A DNA stretch of 64,000 nt from Anastatus disparis (Eukaryota > Arthropoda > Insecta > Hymenoptera > Eupelmidae). Below, in pieces: positions 22,697-33,954 of the stretch. The position numbers and the translations under genes were made by a program. The stretch is taken from NCBI GenBank assembly GCA_017163975.1, contig JAFFSR010000366.1, forward strand, positions 682,001-746,000. Reading direction: 5' to 3'. Below the pieces are notes generated by a model. The model had not been told where the DNA came from, did not search any database, and saw only the letters and a program-made list of their open reading frames with translations. Within the stretch, counting starts at the first letter, position 1; every line of letters starts with the position of its first letter.

Positions 22697-24178
22697 ATGA
22701 AACCGAATTCATTTCCAAACAACAGTACCCAGTTTTACAACAGAATAAGTATAAATAAAAAATTGACAGATCAAATTGTCTCTGACACAAACACACCAAA
22801 TGAAGAAGATCTAAGTTCACCTGAAGAACATTCTCTGGATAGTGATGAAGAGTATATTCCTAAGGGTGAAGAACGAACTGTTGAAAAGTTTGATCAAAAA
22901 AGTCTGAACGATTTATTTAGAAAGAGTGGTTTATCTAAGGAACAATCAGAGTTTATGGCTTCAGAGTTTAAGAGACGAAATATGTTGACAAAGGGTACTA
23001 AAGTATGTGCATATCGTAATCGAGAAGAGCGCTTTAGAAATTATTTCAAGAATGATTCTAATATGGTTTATTGCACGGACGTGAAAGGTCTTATTGATGA
23101 ATTGAAACCCAACATATACAAACCTGAAAATTGGCGACTATTCATTGATTCATCAAAGCGCAGCCTTAAAGCAGTACTCCTCAATATCACAAATAAATAT
23201 GCTCCTATACCATTAGCACATTCAACAGTACTTAAAGAAGAGTATTCCAATCTTGAACTACTTTTAACGAAAATAAAATATAGAGAACATAAATGGCAAA
23301 TATGTGGCGATTTAAAGATTTTATCTATGATACTTGGACAACAATCTGGATTTACGAAGTACCCATGTTATTTATGCATGTTTGATAGCAGAGATAGAGA
23401 AAAACACTATAAAAAGAAAATTTGGCCATCAAGAGAATCGTTTGAACCTGGAAAACAGAATGTTATAAAAGATCCACTCGTTAATCCTTCGAAAATTTTG
23501 AAACCGCCTCTGCATATAAAGCTTGGATTGATAAAGCAATTAGTTAAAGCTTTGGACAAGGACGGTCAATGCTTCCAATATATAAGCAAAGTATTTCCCC
23601 ATAAATCTGATGCTAAATTAAATGAAGGTATTTTTGATGGTCCTGAAATCCGAACTTTATTTAGAGACGAAAACTTTGAACAAAGCATGACTGATGTTGA
23701 AAAGGCAGCATGGTTAAGTTTTAAAGAGGTATCGACGAAATTTTTGGGTAATGCCAAAGACACGAATTATAAAGCTATTGTGAAAAGAATGGTACGTAAT
23801 TTTGAAAAATTGGGTTGTCTAATGAACTTAAAACTTCATTTTCTTGATTCACACGTTGATCAGTTTCCTGAAAATAACGGAGACTTTAGTGAAGAGCATG
23901 GTGAACGATTTCACCAAGATTTAAAGGAGTTTGAACGTAGATTTCAAGGAAACTGGGGTATCAACATGTTAGCAGATTACTGCTGGATGATAAAAAGAGA
24001 AACAGCTGCGAAAAAGGACAAAAACGTGTCAGAAATCCACTACATCGGTCATTCGAAGAGAAACGTGTACGTAAGCGTAAGCCAATTTAAAAAAACATCG
24101 GAAGAGAGAGAGAGAGAGAGAGAGAGAGACAAACATAGACAAAATGTTAAGTTTAACGTACACAATAGGCTAAGTTAA
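22697..24178 (+). CDS. DDE-like transposon protein, right copy with replaced N-terminus
   Basis: A 493-codon frame. From about residue 35 (NEEDLSSPEEH) to the KRETAAKK stretch it is identical in protein to the left copy. The first ~34 residues (MKPNSFPNNSTQ...) are different and lie in the spacer, so the zinc-ligand N-terminus is absent. After KRETAAKK an A-run one base shorter than in the left copy (five A's against six) shifts the frame. The normal basic tail is lost and the frame runs on through the GA repeat to 24,178. The predicted catalytic-type residues are kept. It is probably not fully functional. Divergent orientation puts both copies' 5' ends at the central spacer. Confidence 0.7.
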   Translation: MKPNSFPNNSTQFYNRISINKKLTDQIVSDTNTPNEEDLSSPEEHSLDSDEEYIPKGEERTVEKFDQKSLNDLFRKSGLSKEQSEFMASEFKRRNMLTKGTKVCAYRNREERFRNYFKNDSNMVYCTDVKGLIDELKPNIYKPENWRLFIDSSKRSLKAVLLNITNKYAPIPLAHSTVLKEEYSNLELLLTKIKYREHKWQICGDLKILSMILGQQSGFTKYPCYLCMFDSRDREKHYKKKIWPSRESFEPGKQNVIKDPLVNPSKILKPPLHIKLGLIKQLVKALDKDGQCFQYISKVFPHKSDAKLNEGIFDGPEIRTLFRDENFEQSMTDVEKAAWLSFKEVSTKFLGNAKDTNYKAIVKRMVRNFEKLGCLMNLKLHFLDSHVDQFPENNGDFSEEHGERFHQDLKEFERRFQGNWGINMLADYCWMIKRETAAKKDKNVSEIHYIGHSKRNVYVSVSQFKKTSEERERERERDKHRQNVKFNVHNRLS

Positions 24179-24764
24179 TATCTTGAATTTACAGTCAATG
24201 CTGTGAAAGACTCTAAAATTAGTATTTCAGACGTAAAATTTTTAAAAAATCGATAAATTTACCATATACAGTTCTTGTCACCGCCCTCTAGAAGTAGTTT
24301 TTACACAATCTGACTTCAAATTCATGATCAGCAATCTGAAAAACCCCCAGGATAGTATTTCCAATGTTTATCGACTCTTCAAAAGACGCATGATTAAATT
24401 TTAATATTGTTTAAATCCATTTTAGGCAAAATTTCGACTTTTACCGATTTCCTCATCTTTTCAGCCCCATACAGAGGACTAGAATCGCGTTAAAAAAATT
24501 TGAAGGTATGGTTTCCCGTGTATTTTTTCCCGTAGAATTCGATTTTGAAGTCCAATTAACCGTATCTCATGATTTGTTTTTTCTAGACTCGAAAAACCGC
24601 AAAAAAACCGTAAAAAATGAGGTTTTTTCAATAAAACTCTGAGAAAAGGTAGGAAAACCCTATATTTTTATTACAGATTCGGATTCAGCGTCGAAAAATA
24701 CATGGGAATATGTATGTCCGGTCAAAAGTTCAGACATTTTTTTTCATTTTGTGGGCCTGTGTTA

Positions 24765-24960
24765 TGAATAAAAAAATTTTTTCATAAAAAAAATATATAA
24801 AAAATAAAATTTGAATAAATAAAAATTTGCTTATTCTTTGATTCTGGTTTTTGTTGGAATTTTATTCTAAATATGTTAGAATTATATCTAGAAAGAAAAT
24901 AAGAGGTCCAAAAACTTTATGGTCAAAATTATTCGAGGACCACTATGAAACATGGCTTCG
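24765..24960. repeat. Right half of the split palindromic MITE
   Basis: Inverted counterpart of 16,485-16,689 (shared phrases include TTTTTGTTG and CGAGGACCAC). It is continuous with the DDE element's right flank, TTA at 24,762-24,764. Confidence 0.55.
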
Positions 24961-25028
24961 CCTTTGCCATGAGCTAGTTTCTTGTCAAGCAGCCATCTTT
25001 GAATCGCTTCGTTATATACTGACGCTAA

Positions 25029-25243
25029 TCTTAGAGCATATACTACTGGAGGAAAGAGTGTAGGCAAACGAGCAAGAGAAAAAGAGACAGTTTGGGTACC
25101 ATCTTTCTCTCTCGTGCAGGCACATGATTGGTTGACGCCGCTTCTTTCTAAGAGAAAACGGTTACCCAAACTATTGCCCTCTCTCTCAATATCGTCTACT
25201 CTTTTTGTTCAGGTGTGCTTCTTCCAGTAGTATATGCTCTAAG
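25029..25243. mobile_element. hAT-like palindromic MITE, copy 1
   Basis: A 215-bp near-palindrome with ends CTTAGAGCATATACTACTGG and complement. Flanks GACGCTAA (25,021-25,028) and GATGCTAA (25,244-25,251) form an 8-bp duplication with one difference. The ends match the element at 31,763. An 8-bp duplication is typical of hAT or P elements. Confidence 0.75.
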
Positions 25244-25251
25244 GATGCTAA

Positions 25252-26010
25252 CTCACGAACATGGCGTTATCTTTGCTATAAACTAATTGTTTAATATACT
25301 GGTTGAGTCTCCTATATCAGACTTGTATACATATATACATGCACATGCATATAAACAAATATACTTATACCTGACATTCAGAGTAAGCTTCTGAGATGTA
25401 TATTTATATATTTTTTTAAGCTTTATTCAACAAATACACGAGAAAGAGTCCACATATGCAAACACGAAAGATTCGCACACCCGCTCTCTTCTCATTTTAT
25501 CAATACATTAATTTTTATTAATCAAACTGTTTTTTCTGTGTATGAGAAGTCATTCGTCAATAAAGAAAAATTTACTTTCTTAACTTTGCTTTATTTTATT
25601 TACCACACTCACTCTCATACCTATAACCATACTTACTATTGCTTCTTTGCATATTTACGCAAGCATTAGTTTTTCAACATGGCGTTAACAAGCAAAGTTT
25701 TCCCGTTTTTTATCATTCTTCTCTCGTTTTCTATCTCTTTATCTCATTCTCTCTCTCTGCCTCGTAACTCTGCTTTCCAAATCACGGTCGTCCAGCCCTT
25801 TTATTCGCAGATGTATAACTATATTGCAAAGGGCCTTTAAAAATATAATATTTTGTATTTCTAACAAATACAAAAGAAAACACATCGATCAGAAGCACCA
25901 ATCAAATTACATCACGCTTACTGCAGTTATATCTATCAAATAATAAAATGGCGACAGAAAAGTTCATCTTAAACTTTTGCGTTTTTCCATCACAGTGCAC
26001 TCATTAGTAC
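25252..26010. other. Unique sequence, no gene seen
   Basis: Mixed-composition sequence with short CT-rich stretches (25,700-25,770). No convincing open frame, repeat end or RNA gene. Confidence 0.45.
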
Positions 26011-26167
26011 CTTATGCACCAAGTGCGTAAAATGTACTTTCGCGGCGAGTGCGAAAGTACATTGCGCACGCGGTGCATATACTATTTTATAACACGAGGG
26101 GCGTAAAATGGTCATTTTATGCCCGCAAAGCAATGCATAAAATGACCATTTTACGCCCCGAGTGTTA
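26006..26167. mobile_element. Double-hairpin element, copy 1
   Basis: Two hairpins lie back to back: 26,013-26,082 (TGCACCAAGTGCGTAAA with its complement) and 26,090-26,167 (TAACACGAGGGGCGTAAAA with its complement). They are separated by ACTATTTTA. The leading edge TAGTACCTTATGCACCAAG aligns with that of the inserted copy at 31,061. Confidence 0.65.
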
Positions 26168-27362
26168 TCAAAAATTCTATTTTAACATTTTTACTTTCCT
26201 CACTTAGCGCAGTTTAAGCGGGTCTGGGCTCATAACTTGTTGAGAATATGCAGGTTTTGTGAGGAAATAAAGTTTACGCAATTTACGTATTAAATTAATT
26301 ATATAAAGTTTCATTAATCAAATACATTAAGCATTGGAAATAATAACGCTTGCACATAAAAACTAATATATTCACTCTTCATAATGTTAAGACCTAAACA
26401 CGTCGTTACTTATCGAAGTCGCGATGAGAACAGAATACTCGCCTAGCAGTATAGACTAAACTTGTAAAGAAACAGACTAAATATAGAGAGCACTTAAGTC
26501 TCAGCAATAAACTAACGATGTGCATAATATGTGCGCTAATTTTCAACAGTTGAAAATTGGTTGAGAAATTCTGCAGCAACTACAAAAATAGACAAAATAA
26601 GTCATCGTCAAAAGAAAAAGAATTTAAACATCAGATGAGGTTTTTTGAAATTATTTCTGGATTAACGTCTTATATTTAATATATATTAAAGATGAAAAAA
26701 AGTTTCATCAATTGATATTATAAGAAAAAAAATTTATCATTACAATTAGATTTAATTTTTTTTCAGACTCCAATTCAAGTTAGATACCTTAATCTATTTG
26801 AAAATTTCAAACTTCCTACATGAATTAAATTTCTAATCAATTGAGAGTATGAAAACAAATTTATACTAAAAAATCAATATATTAATGCATTTATATATAT
26901 AATATATCTTTACAGTTAATTACTTAAGGTTGTATGGGCTATACAGTCTGTATCAAAAATTAGTTTTTTCGAAAATCGTTTATATTTTTTAGTGGAAAGT
27001 AACTATTCAATTTTAAGCTTAGCAATTTATAAGATAATATTAAAACAATTATTTCAATCATTGTTTCATTTGAATATAATTAATTATTAAAGAGTTATAA
27101 CATTTTGAAGTTTATAACTTTTACACAAATCTAATTCAATCATAAAAAATAATGTCAAATTTTGAAATTTGATCATGATTCAGGAATATAACAATTCTAG
27201 AAATAACCGTGCAAAAAATTTTCTAATTTAAAACGTACAATAAAATGTTTATAACAAAAGATAAAAATACACGATATATTACAATAAGAATTTAAAGTTT
27301 TGACGCTAGCATTGTAAGATAATTTTTATAAACAAAGAAAAATAAAATAATGAAATAATATT
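26168..27362. other. AT-rich sequence, no gene seen
   Basis: No open frame above background. A segment near 27,270-27,362 is partly repeated at about 27,727-27,835, indicating a local duplication around the piggyBac-like MITE. Confidence 0.5.
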
Positions 27363-27366
27363 TTAA

Positions 27367-27584
27367 CCCTTACAGTCACAGGAGCCGATATATCGGCTAC
27401 CTAATTTTCTTTTTTTTTACCTCAATATTTTTGCAATATCATGCTTGATTCTTGGATTTTTTGTAATTTCAGATACACATAGCCTTACTATTTATAATGC
27501 TGATGATATTTTATAAATTTATAACTATTAATTATTATTATAAACAAATACATACGAAAAAGGTGAATTGAATGACTGAAAGGG
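27367..27584. mobile_element. piggyBac-like TTAA MITE, family c, copy 1
   Basis: A 218-bp element with ends CCCTTACAGTCACAG and TGACTGAAAGGG and TTAA at 27,363-27,366 and 27,585-27,588. The CCCTTT-type end is classic for piggyBac. Just inside the left end is a perfect 16-bp palindrome, AGCCGATATATCGGCT (27,383-27,398). Confidence 0.8.
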
Positions 27585-27588
27585 TTAA

Positions 27589-28047
27589 CCAAGGAAAGAA
27601 TATTCTAAAATATTATTACAGAATAAGTAAATAATAATTCAATAAAGAAAAAAAATATAGTAAATTAATATTTTAACAAAGAAAAATAATATTACAATAA
27701 ATAAAATAATTTGTTAAATGTTTAATATTATAAAAACGAGAATCTAAAGTTTTCAAATAAGCATTGTAAGTAAGAAAATTATTTAAACAAAGGAAAACAT
27801 GTAGAAGTGGGGTTAAGATTTTAACAAAGAAAAATAATATAACAACAAATAAAATAAATTTGAGGAAAAAATATAGAAAAGTGGGGATACAAAAAGCAAG
27901 TGCTCAACTATTTATATTTGAAATGATACTTTTATACGAAGAGTCAGTGATGGTTTACGTTTGCTTTAAGAAGCATCTTTATATTCTTTCATAATGAGTT
28001 CAAATAGTGATTTGAGCGATAATTTAAGTGATGATTGGACACGTGTT
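27589..28047. other. AT-rich sequence with short duplications
   Basis: The phrase ACAAAGAAAAATAATAT recurs near 27,676 and 27,818. No coding signal. Confidence 0.45.
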
Positions 28048-28215
28048 TTGCACGGAAAATTAAGTGCGTTAAAATTTAAAAAGCGTGCGGAAAATTAATT
28101 TATTAATCAATAAATGAATTTTCTGCACGCTTTTTAAATTTTCACGCACTTAATTTTTCATGCGGTAAACAGGCATTTTCGGTACGGAAATGGGGCACCA
28201 AAAAACGAATTTTCC
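28048..28215. repeat. Long hairpin, possible third double-hairpin copy
   Basis: The arms 28,048-28,103 and 28,115-28,170 pair (GCACGGAAAATTAAGTGCG with its complement). A weaker inverted segment follows to 28,230. Its organisation recalls the double-hairpin elements at 26.0 and 31.1 kb, but sequence identity is not clear. Confidence 0.5.
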
Positions 28216-28526
28216 GAACGCCGTGTTAAAAAATGATTTCATTTGACTGCAATAAAGTTCATTTTTTTCAGCTTAAAATTTAGGGGCTGTTAAATAAGGG
28301 GTTAAGTCGAAAAAGTCAGTATTAAGATAATAAAAAAAAACTCAATAACTTAATACTGACATAAACGATTTCGATAAAACTTTATGAACTTTAAAAAAAA
28401 TAAAATAAATAAAGCAAATTTAACAATGATTGCAGTTAATTTAACCCATAATAAAATATTTATTGATTATTGTGAAATATATGCACGCTTAACCCGGTAT
28501 ATTCAGTAAGGTAGTATAATGCCAAT

Positions 28527-28808
28527 CCTGGTTTTTTTTAGAACCATTTTTCCAGGAGGACTAGAGAACAACTGTTCTAATTATCTGCAAACCAAAACTC
28601 TATATCAATAGACTTGGTCACAAAAATGTAACATTAATAAAAAAAATCAACCTCAATCCTTTTCATCAAAGAGTCCTATCTATAATAGGCAAGCGATACA
28701 AAAATGATCTCTCTGTAAAGCGAATCTTAGGTTGTTTATATAGCGTAATATTGTACTATGTATTTAACCATGTATTGACTATTAAATAAACAATTATAAA
28801 AAAAAAAA
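28527..28808 (+). mobile_element. Retroposed fragment with poly(A) and 16-bp duplication
   Basis: The 16-mer GTAGTATAATGCCAAT occurs at 28,511-28,526 and again at 28,809-28,824. The 282 bp between ends with AATAAA and a run of A's. This is the signature of LINE-machinery integration of an RNA, either a 5'-truncated LINE tail, a SINE or a processed-transcript 3' UTR. No coding frame. Confidence 0.8.
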
Positions 28809-28824
28809 GTAGTATAATGCCAAT

Positions 28825-30731
28825 AAGGCAGTAGATTCAGTCACTATCTCCCTTTCGCAACAAAGCAAAAAAATGAATGCACCAGAGCAGGCACAACGAC
28901 AGAAAAGCGATCGCAGTACAAAAGAAGGTGAGAAAGAAAATATGTTTTTTGGTGCAAGAAATTAGGGACGTGACTGAATTTTTAAAAAATTTTCAGTAGC
29001 GAGTAATGACTGGCTTGCGATAGAATAAAAATATTCATAAGAGATTTATGAACCGAGGCCGCAAAGATATATATCTATAAGCATAGAGATGGAAGATTGT
29101 GCAATGACAGATATTGTAAGAGAATCTAATTGAATTGTAAAAACGGCAAGAAAAAGTGTGTGCTTTTTTTTGTATTAATAATCATTGACACGAGTGGAAA
29201 TCTTTTGTGTAACGACCGGCCCGCGATATATTGAAAATTAGTAAAATAATGGGATTTAACGACTAAGGCATGGTACTAGTATAAAGACGGGCAGATTGAA
29301 AAAGAAAAACGAGGATTTGGGTTGGACAGGGACGGAGCGATGTGGCCGACTCTTGATAAAATGTTTTCAGAACATTAAGTTTATAGAATGAAATGCATAG
29401 AAACAGACGTGTTTCTACAAGTTCATATATGTGCATGTGTGGCGTGATTTTCAATTCCAGGAAATCGAATGGGAACGTGCACGAAAATGGCGGCCGAGAG
29501 TGAGAGAAGGAAAGGTGTATATTGAACGGAGAAGAAGTGCGCGCGCATACAAGAAAGACAGATAGACAGAAGAACGACAACGTCTAAAGTACGGTGCGAG
29601 TGAATACGTGTATATACGTGTACAAACGTAAAGACTAGCTAGCAAAAAGACAGTACGACGGTACATATATAATTATAACGTATACGTTCAACAAAAAAAA
29701 AATTAATTATGAAAAAGAAAACGCCATGCAACATACGTTACAAACAGACAGACAGTAATGAAATTCATTATGTGTATAGTTATATGCATAAATATGAATA
29801 TTAGTGTGTACACGATTGAATACATTTATAAATGTGTATAGATTAAAGAACGAAAAGTTGTAAGGACAGTGCAACGGCAGTACGCGAGTCAAGACAAGTG
29901 TATATATATATATACAAATTAATGAAAATTAAAACTAAACGCGTTTCATTGAATACGTATATAGATTAAACAGAAAATTATAAAGATAGTACAACGGCAG
30001 TATGTGATTAAGACGAATTTGTATACATATACAAACAAATTGAAAATTAACTTATTTCAAATCAAGCTTGTGCGTATGAGTACATATAACATGAAGTGCA
30101 CTGAATATGTTATATGGAAGGATACACTAAAAATAATTAAATTATTATCTTAAATTAATAAGTTTAAATCAACATTAAATTTTTCTTGCTGAATTCTCAC
30201 GCATGATATCGCTTGTGTTCGATGTATTGTGTGTGTGAAAGACAACATAAATACAAACTGGTCAATATTGAGGAGAATAAAGAGAGGTATTACTTGTATT
30301 CGGCATATTACTCTAAATTTGCCACCTCAAAAATTCTAATCGTTTAATATTGCTTGTGTTCGGTATATTAAATTGATTCCTCGCTGGAATAATTATAAAG
30401 GTTCAAAGAAATATCGATGAACCAGTATTCGGTATTATTTTGAATTTTTAATAAACTTATTATGTTAAAAAAAAAATTCATTTTAATAAAAATGTTGTTT
30501 CCATCATTTTTTGCTGTATTTTACTATATTTTATTTTATAAGATAAACACTTTTTTTAAAACTATTTATTTTGCAAGTATTATATCAAAATATAATATAA
30601 AATATTCGGGCAATCCTTTTTAAAAACGCTCTTTTATTATTGAAAAAAATATTGATCAGTCTCCTCTGCAAATCTTGAAAAATAATGTATTTCATAAAGT
30701 TATATCAACTAAAACTATCATACAATGTATG
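28825..30731. other. Unique, purine-rich sequence without a clear gene
   Basis: Less AT-rich than its surroundings between 28,850 and 30,100, with many AAGACAG/ACGACGG-like phrases. A tandem pair of ~123-bp units (29,840-29,962 and 29,963-30,085) shares AGATTAAA and ACGGCAGTA. Frames are short and uninformative. It could be part of a non-coding transcript, since it is not obviously a transposon, but no splice or promoter evidence is decisive. Confidence 0.35.
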
Positions 30732-31060
30732 TAGTCTAGGCGCCCAGAGGCTTTCGTATGAAGTTAGAGGTCCCACCAAGCAAGCAGGTGATTTATATGT
30801 ATTTTGAGCCGCTGAATCCGAATTTGCAACTTGCTTTCCGCGCAAGTGGTCGAGTAATTTGTTATTAACAAATAAATTGTTTAAATGGCTATAGTTTATG
30901 AACTACAATAGATGCAGTAATTTTCTCTGCAAAAACTTGTTCTTTAATAAAAAAAAAATTGTTTTTGTTGCATGTCAATTCGATAATTAGAACCAGAGAT
31001 ATGGCAAATATATTGCAAAAAAACATAGAGACGTAGCGCTAGCGCGGAACGCCCTGGTAA

Positions 31061-31279
31061 ATAGTATATTACACACCAAGGGAGGTAAAGTACTGGCGAG
31101 TCCATAGCACATATAATTGCCACCTCGAGCCGAAGGCGAGGGTGGCAATTATGTGCTATGGGCTCACCATTTTACCTCCCGTGGTGTGTATGCTATTTTT
31201 CGCTATACCCGGGCCGAAAATACAACTTTTGTTTTTCGGTGCCGGGACGAAAGTTGTGCTTTCGGGTAGGGTATGGCGA
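31061..31279. mobile_element. Double-hairpin element, copy 2 (inserted in foldback arm)
   Basis: The sister arm (near 32,682-32,690) reads straight through CCCTGGTAAAAAACC, proving insertion here. The first hairpin is 31,070-31,190 (ACACACCAAGGGAGGTAAA with its complement). The second is 31,203-31,273 (TATACCCGGGCCGAAA region). GCTATTTTTCG separates them. No coding frame. Confidence 0.75.
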
Positions 31280-31762
31280 AAAAACCTTATAACTCGACTA
31301 CTAATTAATATTTTTTGAAGTTCAACATGTGTTTGAAAAATGTCAGAGTCTCAGCTTTAATGATAAATTGTTATATATTACTTTCAAGTGTTAATAAATA
31401 TGCTAGAATGATTTGAAGTAGAAAAAATTTTCAATTTTTCAGAATCTTGTTTGTTTATAACGAAATGATATAGGTTAGCGAACGAAATATTTCTATATAT
31501 TTTATAAAGAATGATAGGAAATTTGATCTAGTTTAAGAATCTGTCCGGTTTTTCAAATTTAAGTAAGTAGAACCTGAGATATCGCAAATTCAAGCTGTAG
31601 CGCCAACTCCTTGCAATACGACATATGTGTGCAATATAGCGATCGCTTTCCTCATTAAAAATTCTTTTATTATAAGGTAAGTAATCTCATCCTTTTCTAA
31701 TAAAATGACTTTTGACTCGACTCTATTTTATATACTTTGTCATAATATTAATGATGTATAAT

Positions 31763-32003
31763 CTTCGAGCATATACTACTGGAGGAAGCCTCCCAGCTAT
31801 TAACTACGTTACAAGGCGAAGAGAGAAAAAGCCTCTATTTTGGTACGTGCTATCTCTCTCTCACTTTCTTAGTGGGAAACAGAAGCAGCCAATCAAATCA
31901 GGCTAGAGAGAGACAGCACGTACCAAAATAGAGGCTTTCTCTCTCTTCGCCTTGTAACGCTTTCTGCCATTCGGAGGCTTCCTCCAGTAGTATATGCTCG
32001 AAG
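31763..32003. mobile_element. hAT-like palindromic MITE, copy 2
   Basis: A 241-bp palindrome with ends CTTCGAGCATATACTACTGG and complement. TGTATAAT is duplicated at 31,755-31,762 and 32,004-32,011. Interior arms also pair (AAAGCCTCTATTTTGGTACG). Same family as 25,029. Confidence 0.8.
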
Positions 32004-33017
32004 TGTATAATACATTTAAATGAAGTAGATTTAGGGTTTTAAATAATCATTGATTTTTCTACTATAATAGTAAACAATTTACTCAACTTATGGAGTATTT
32101 TTACATTTGTTTATTTTTTTGCAATTGCAAAAAGAACAATAATCTATTTTATTCAAAAAATTTGTTTTAACCTTCCGATTTATTAGAGTCATCTATTTTT
32201 AGCTGAATCCTTTTTTATTAAATTTTTATTTAATTTCCTAATACAGAGTTAAAATTAATTGTATTACAAAAAAATGAAATTACTTACCTTATAATAAAAG
32301 AATTTTCAATAAGGAAAGCGATCGCCATATTGCACACATAGATCGTATTGCAAGGAGTTGGCGCTACAGCTTAAATTTGCGATATCTCAGGTTCTACTTA
32401 CTTAAATTTGAAAAACCGGACAGATTCTTAAACTAGATCAAATTTCCTATGATTCTTTACAAAATATATAGAAATATTTCGTTCGCTAACCTATATCATT
32501 TCGTTATAAACAAACAAGATTCTGAAAAATTGAAAATTTTTTCTACTTCAAATCATTCTAGCATATTTATTAACACTTGAAAGTAATATATAACAATTTA
32601 TCATTAAAGCTGAGACTCTGACATTTTTCAAACACATGTTGAACTTCAAAAAATATCAATTAGTAGTCGAGTTATAAGGTTTTTTACCAGGGCGTTCCGC
32701 GCTTCCGCTACATCTCTATGTTTTTTTGCAATATATTTGCCATATCTCTGGTTCTAATTATCGAATTGACATGCAACAAAAACAATTTTTTTTGTTTTTT
32801 TTATTAAAAAACAAGTTTTTGCAGAGAAAATCACTGCATCTATTGTAGTTCATAAACTATAGCCATTTAAACAATCAATTTGTTTATAACAAATTACTCG
32901 ACCACTTGCGCGAAAAGCAAATTGCAAATTCAGATTCAGCAGCTCAAAATATATATAAATCACCTACTTGCTTGGTGGGATCTCTAACTTCATACGAAAC
33001 CCTCTGGGCGCCTAGAC

Positions 33018-33627
33018 TAATGGGGAAATGTACGAATTTTTTATGATATCGTAAGATCGGTTTGTTTTTCAAATTTCGAGATTTATAACTATATTTTTTT
33101 TGGTTAATTTCTTTAAAATATGTTAAAAATAGGTAATTTAGTACATCAGAAATATAATTATATAAATATCTTTTTTAAATATCAATGAAATATAGTGAAA
33201 AAAGCAGAAAAAACATCTAAACTTTTGTTATCCCAAAGATTAAAAAAAAATTCTATTAGTTCGTCTGATAAATCTAGTGTAAATAAACGAACGAACTAAA
33301 ATCATTGCCCTTAAATGAACAGTTCTTAAGAAGATATACACTGTTATGAAGTTGTGCGAATACAATAATGATTGTACTTTACATTCAAAAATATATCCCT
33401 AAATTTTCAATAAGAATTATTTTTTTTTATTTTTCAAACTTTAACGTCGGGATTCTTTAAAATTTATTTTTTTGAAATGTTTGTCCATAAATAGTATTTA
33501 AAAATTAAGAAAATAAACCTCGGTACGACGATGTACCCTTGAAATTTTTTAAATTAGAGCACTCAATGTTATTTCCTCTCTATCTTAACTTAATCTCATC
33601 TTCTCTTCACTCAATTAGCGTATTTTC
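33018..33627. other. AT-rich sequence, no gene seen
   Basis: No open frame or repeat end recognised. Confidence 0.5.
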
Positions 33628-33954
33628 GTGCGAAACTTGATATTAAAAAATACATTTTTTAGTGGCACACTCTCAAATTTGAAAATAATATCTAGGGACA
33701 AGTTGCAATTACATTTTAATAGTACAAGGAAATATATTAAAGATTGTTTACATCAAAATTGTATTTACAAAGTTTATAAACAAACAGAGCAAATATTTAT
33801 GAATTTAGGTGAAATCGTACTATTTAGTATTTTAAATTCTAGACCTGTGAATCTTGAAGTTTACTCTCTTACGATGATTGATTTATTAAAAACATACACT
33901 AAGAAAAAATATGATTGTATTATCCGAATCCATTCTGTTAAAATACCTCGATGA
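33628..33954 (+). CDS. Small ORF of unknown function, possible element remnant
   Basis: A 108-codon open frame that is not microsatellite-derived. The middle (IFMNLGEIVLFSILNSRP) resembles, by pattern only, a helical segment with an N-R-R-like patch seen in a family of recombinase-like proteins of arthropod and cnidarian mobile elements (usually 'FNRRR.GE'). Here the basic patch is degraded. The start is uncertain. It is AT-rich like the background, so chance is not excluded. No neighbouring gene supports a role. Confidence 0.25.
   Translation: MRNLILKNTFFSGTLSNLKIISRDKLQLHFNSTRKYIKDCLHQNCIYKVYKQTEQIFMNLGEIVLFSILNSRPVNLEVYSLTMIDLLKTYTKKKYDCIIRIHSVKIPR

Larger units (their letters stand above)
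17764..24761. mobile_element. Inverted-duplicate DDE-like DNA transposon
   Basis: The ends CACAGGCCCACAAAATG and complement are flanked by TTA at 17,761-17,763 and 24,762-24,764. Without the LINE at 18,430 the element is ~5.0 kb, with arms of ~1.97 kb (17,764-21,690 and 22,798-24,761) and a 1.1-kb spacer. Each arm contains most of a DDE-like gene, read outward. Compared stretches of the arms show only a few substitutions plus one homopolymer indel. The CAC start and 3-bp duplication are compatible with the CMC/CACTA group, but this is only a suggestion. Confidence 0.75.
30734..33017. mobile_element. 2.3-kb foldback element with ~730-bp arms
   Basis: The arms 30,734-31,689 (including a ~220-bp insert) and 32,278-33,017 are inverted near-copies. 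The ends are GTCTAGGCGCCCAGAGG and complement, and TA on both sides suggests a TA target. The spacer (31,690-32,277) holds a hAT-like MITE. No open frame of length, so it is non-autonomous. Confidence 0.8.

Noticed and set aside
25029..25243. Reading the CT/GA-rich interior as a promoter
   Set aside because: The GAGA-like stretches are arms of a MITE palindrome and also occur in its other copy, so they give no evidence for a local gene.
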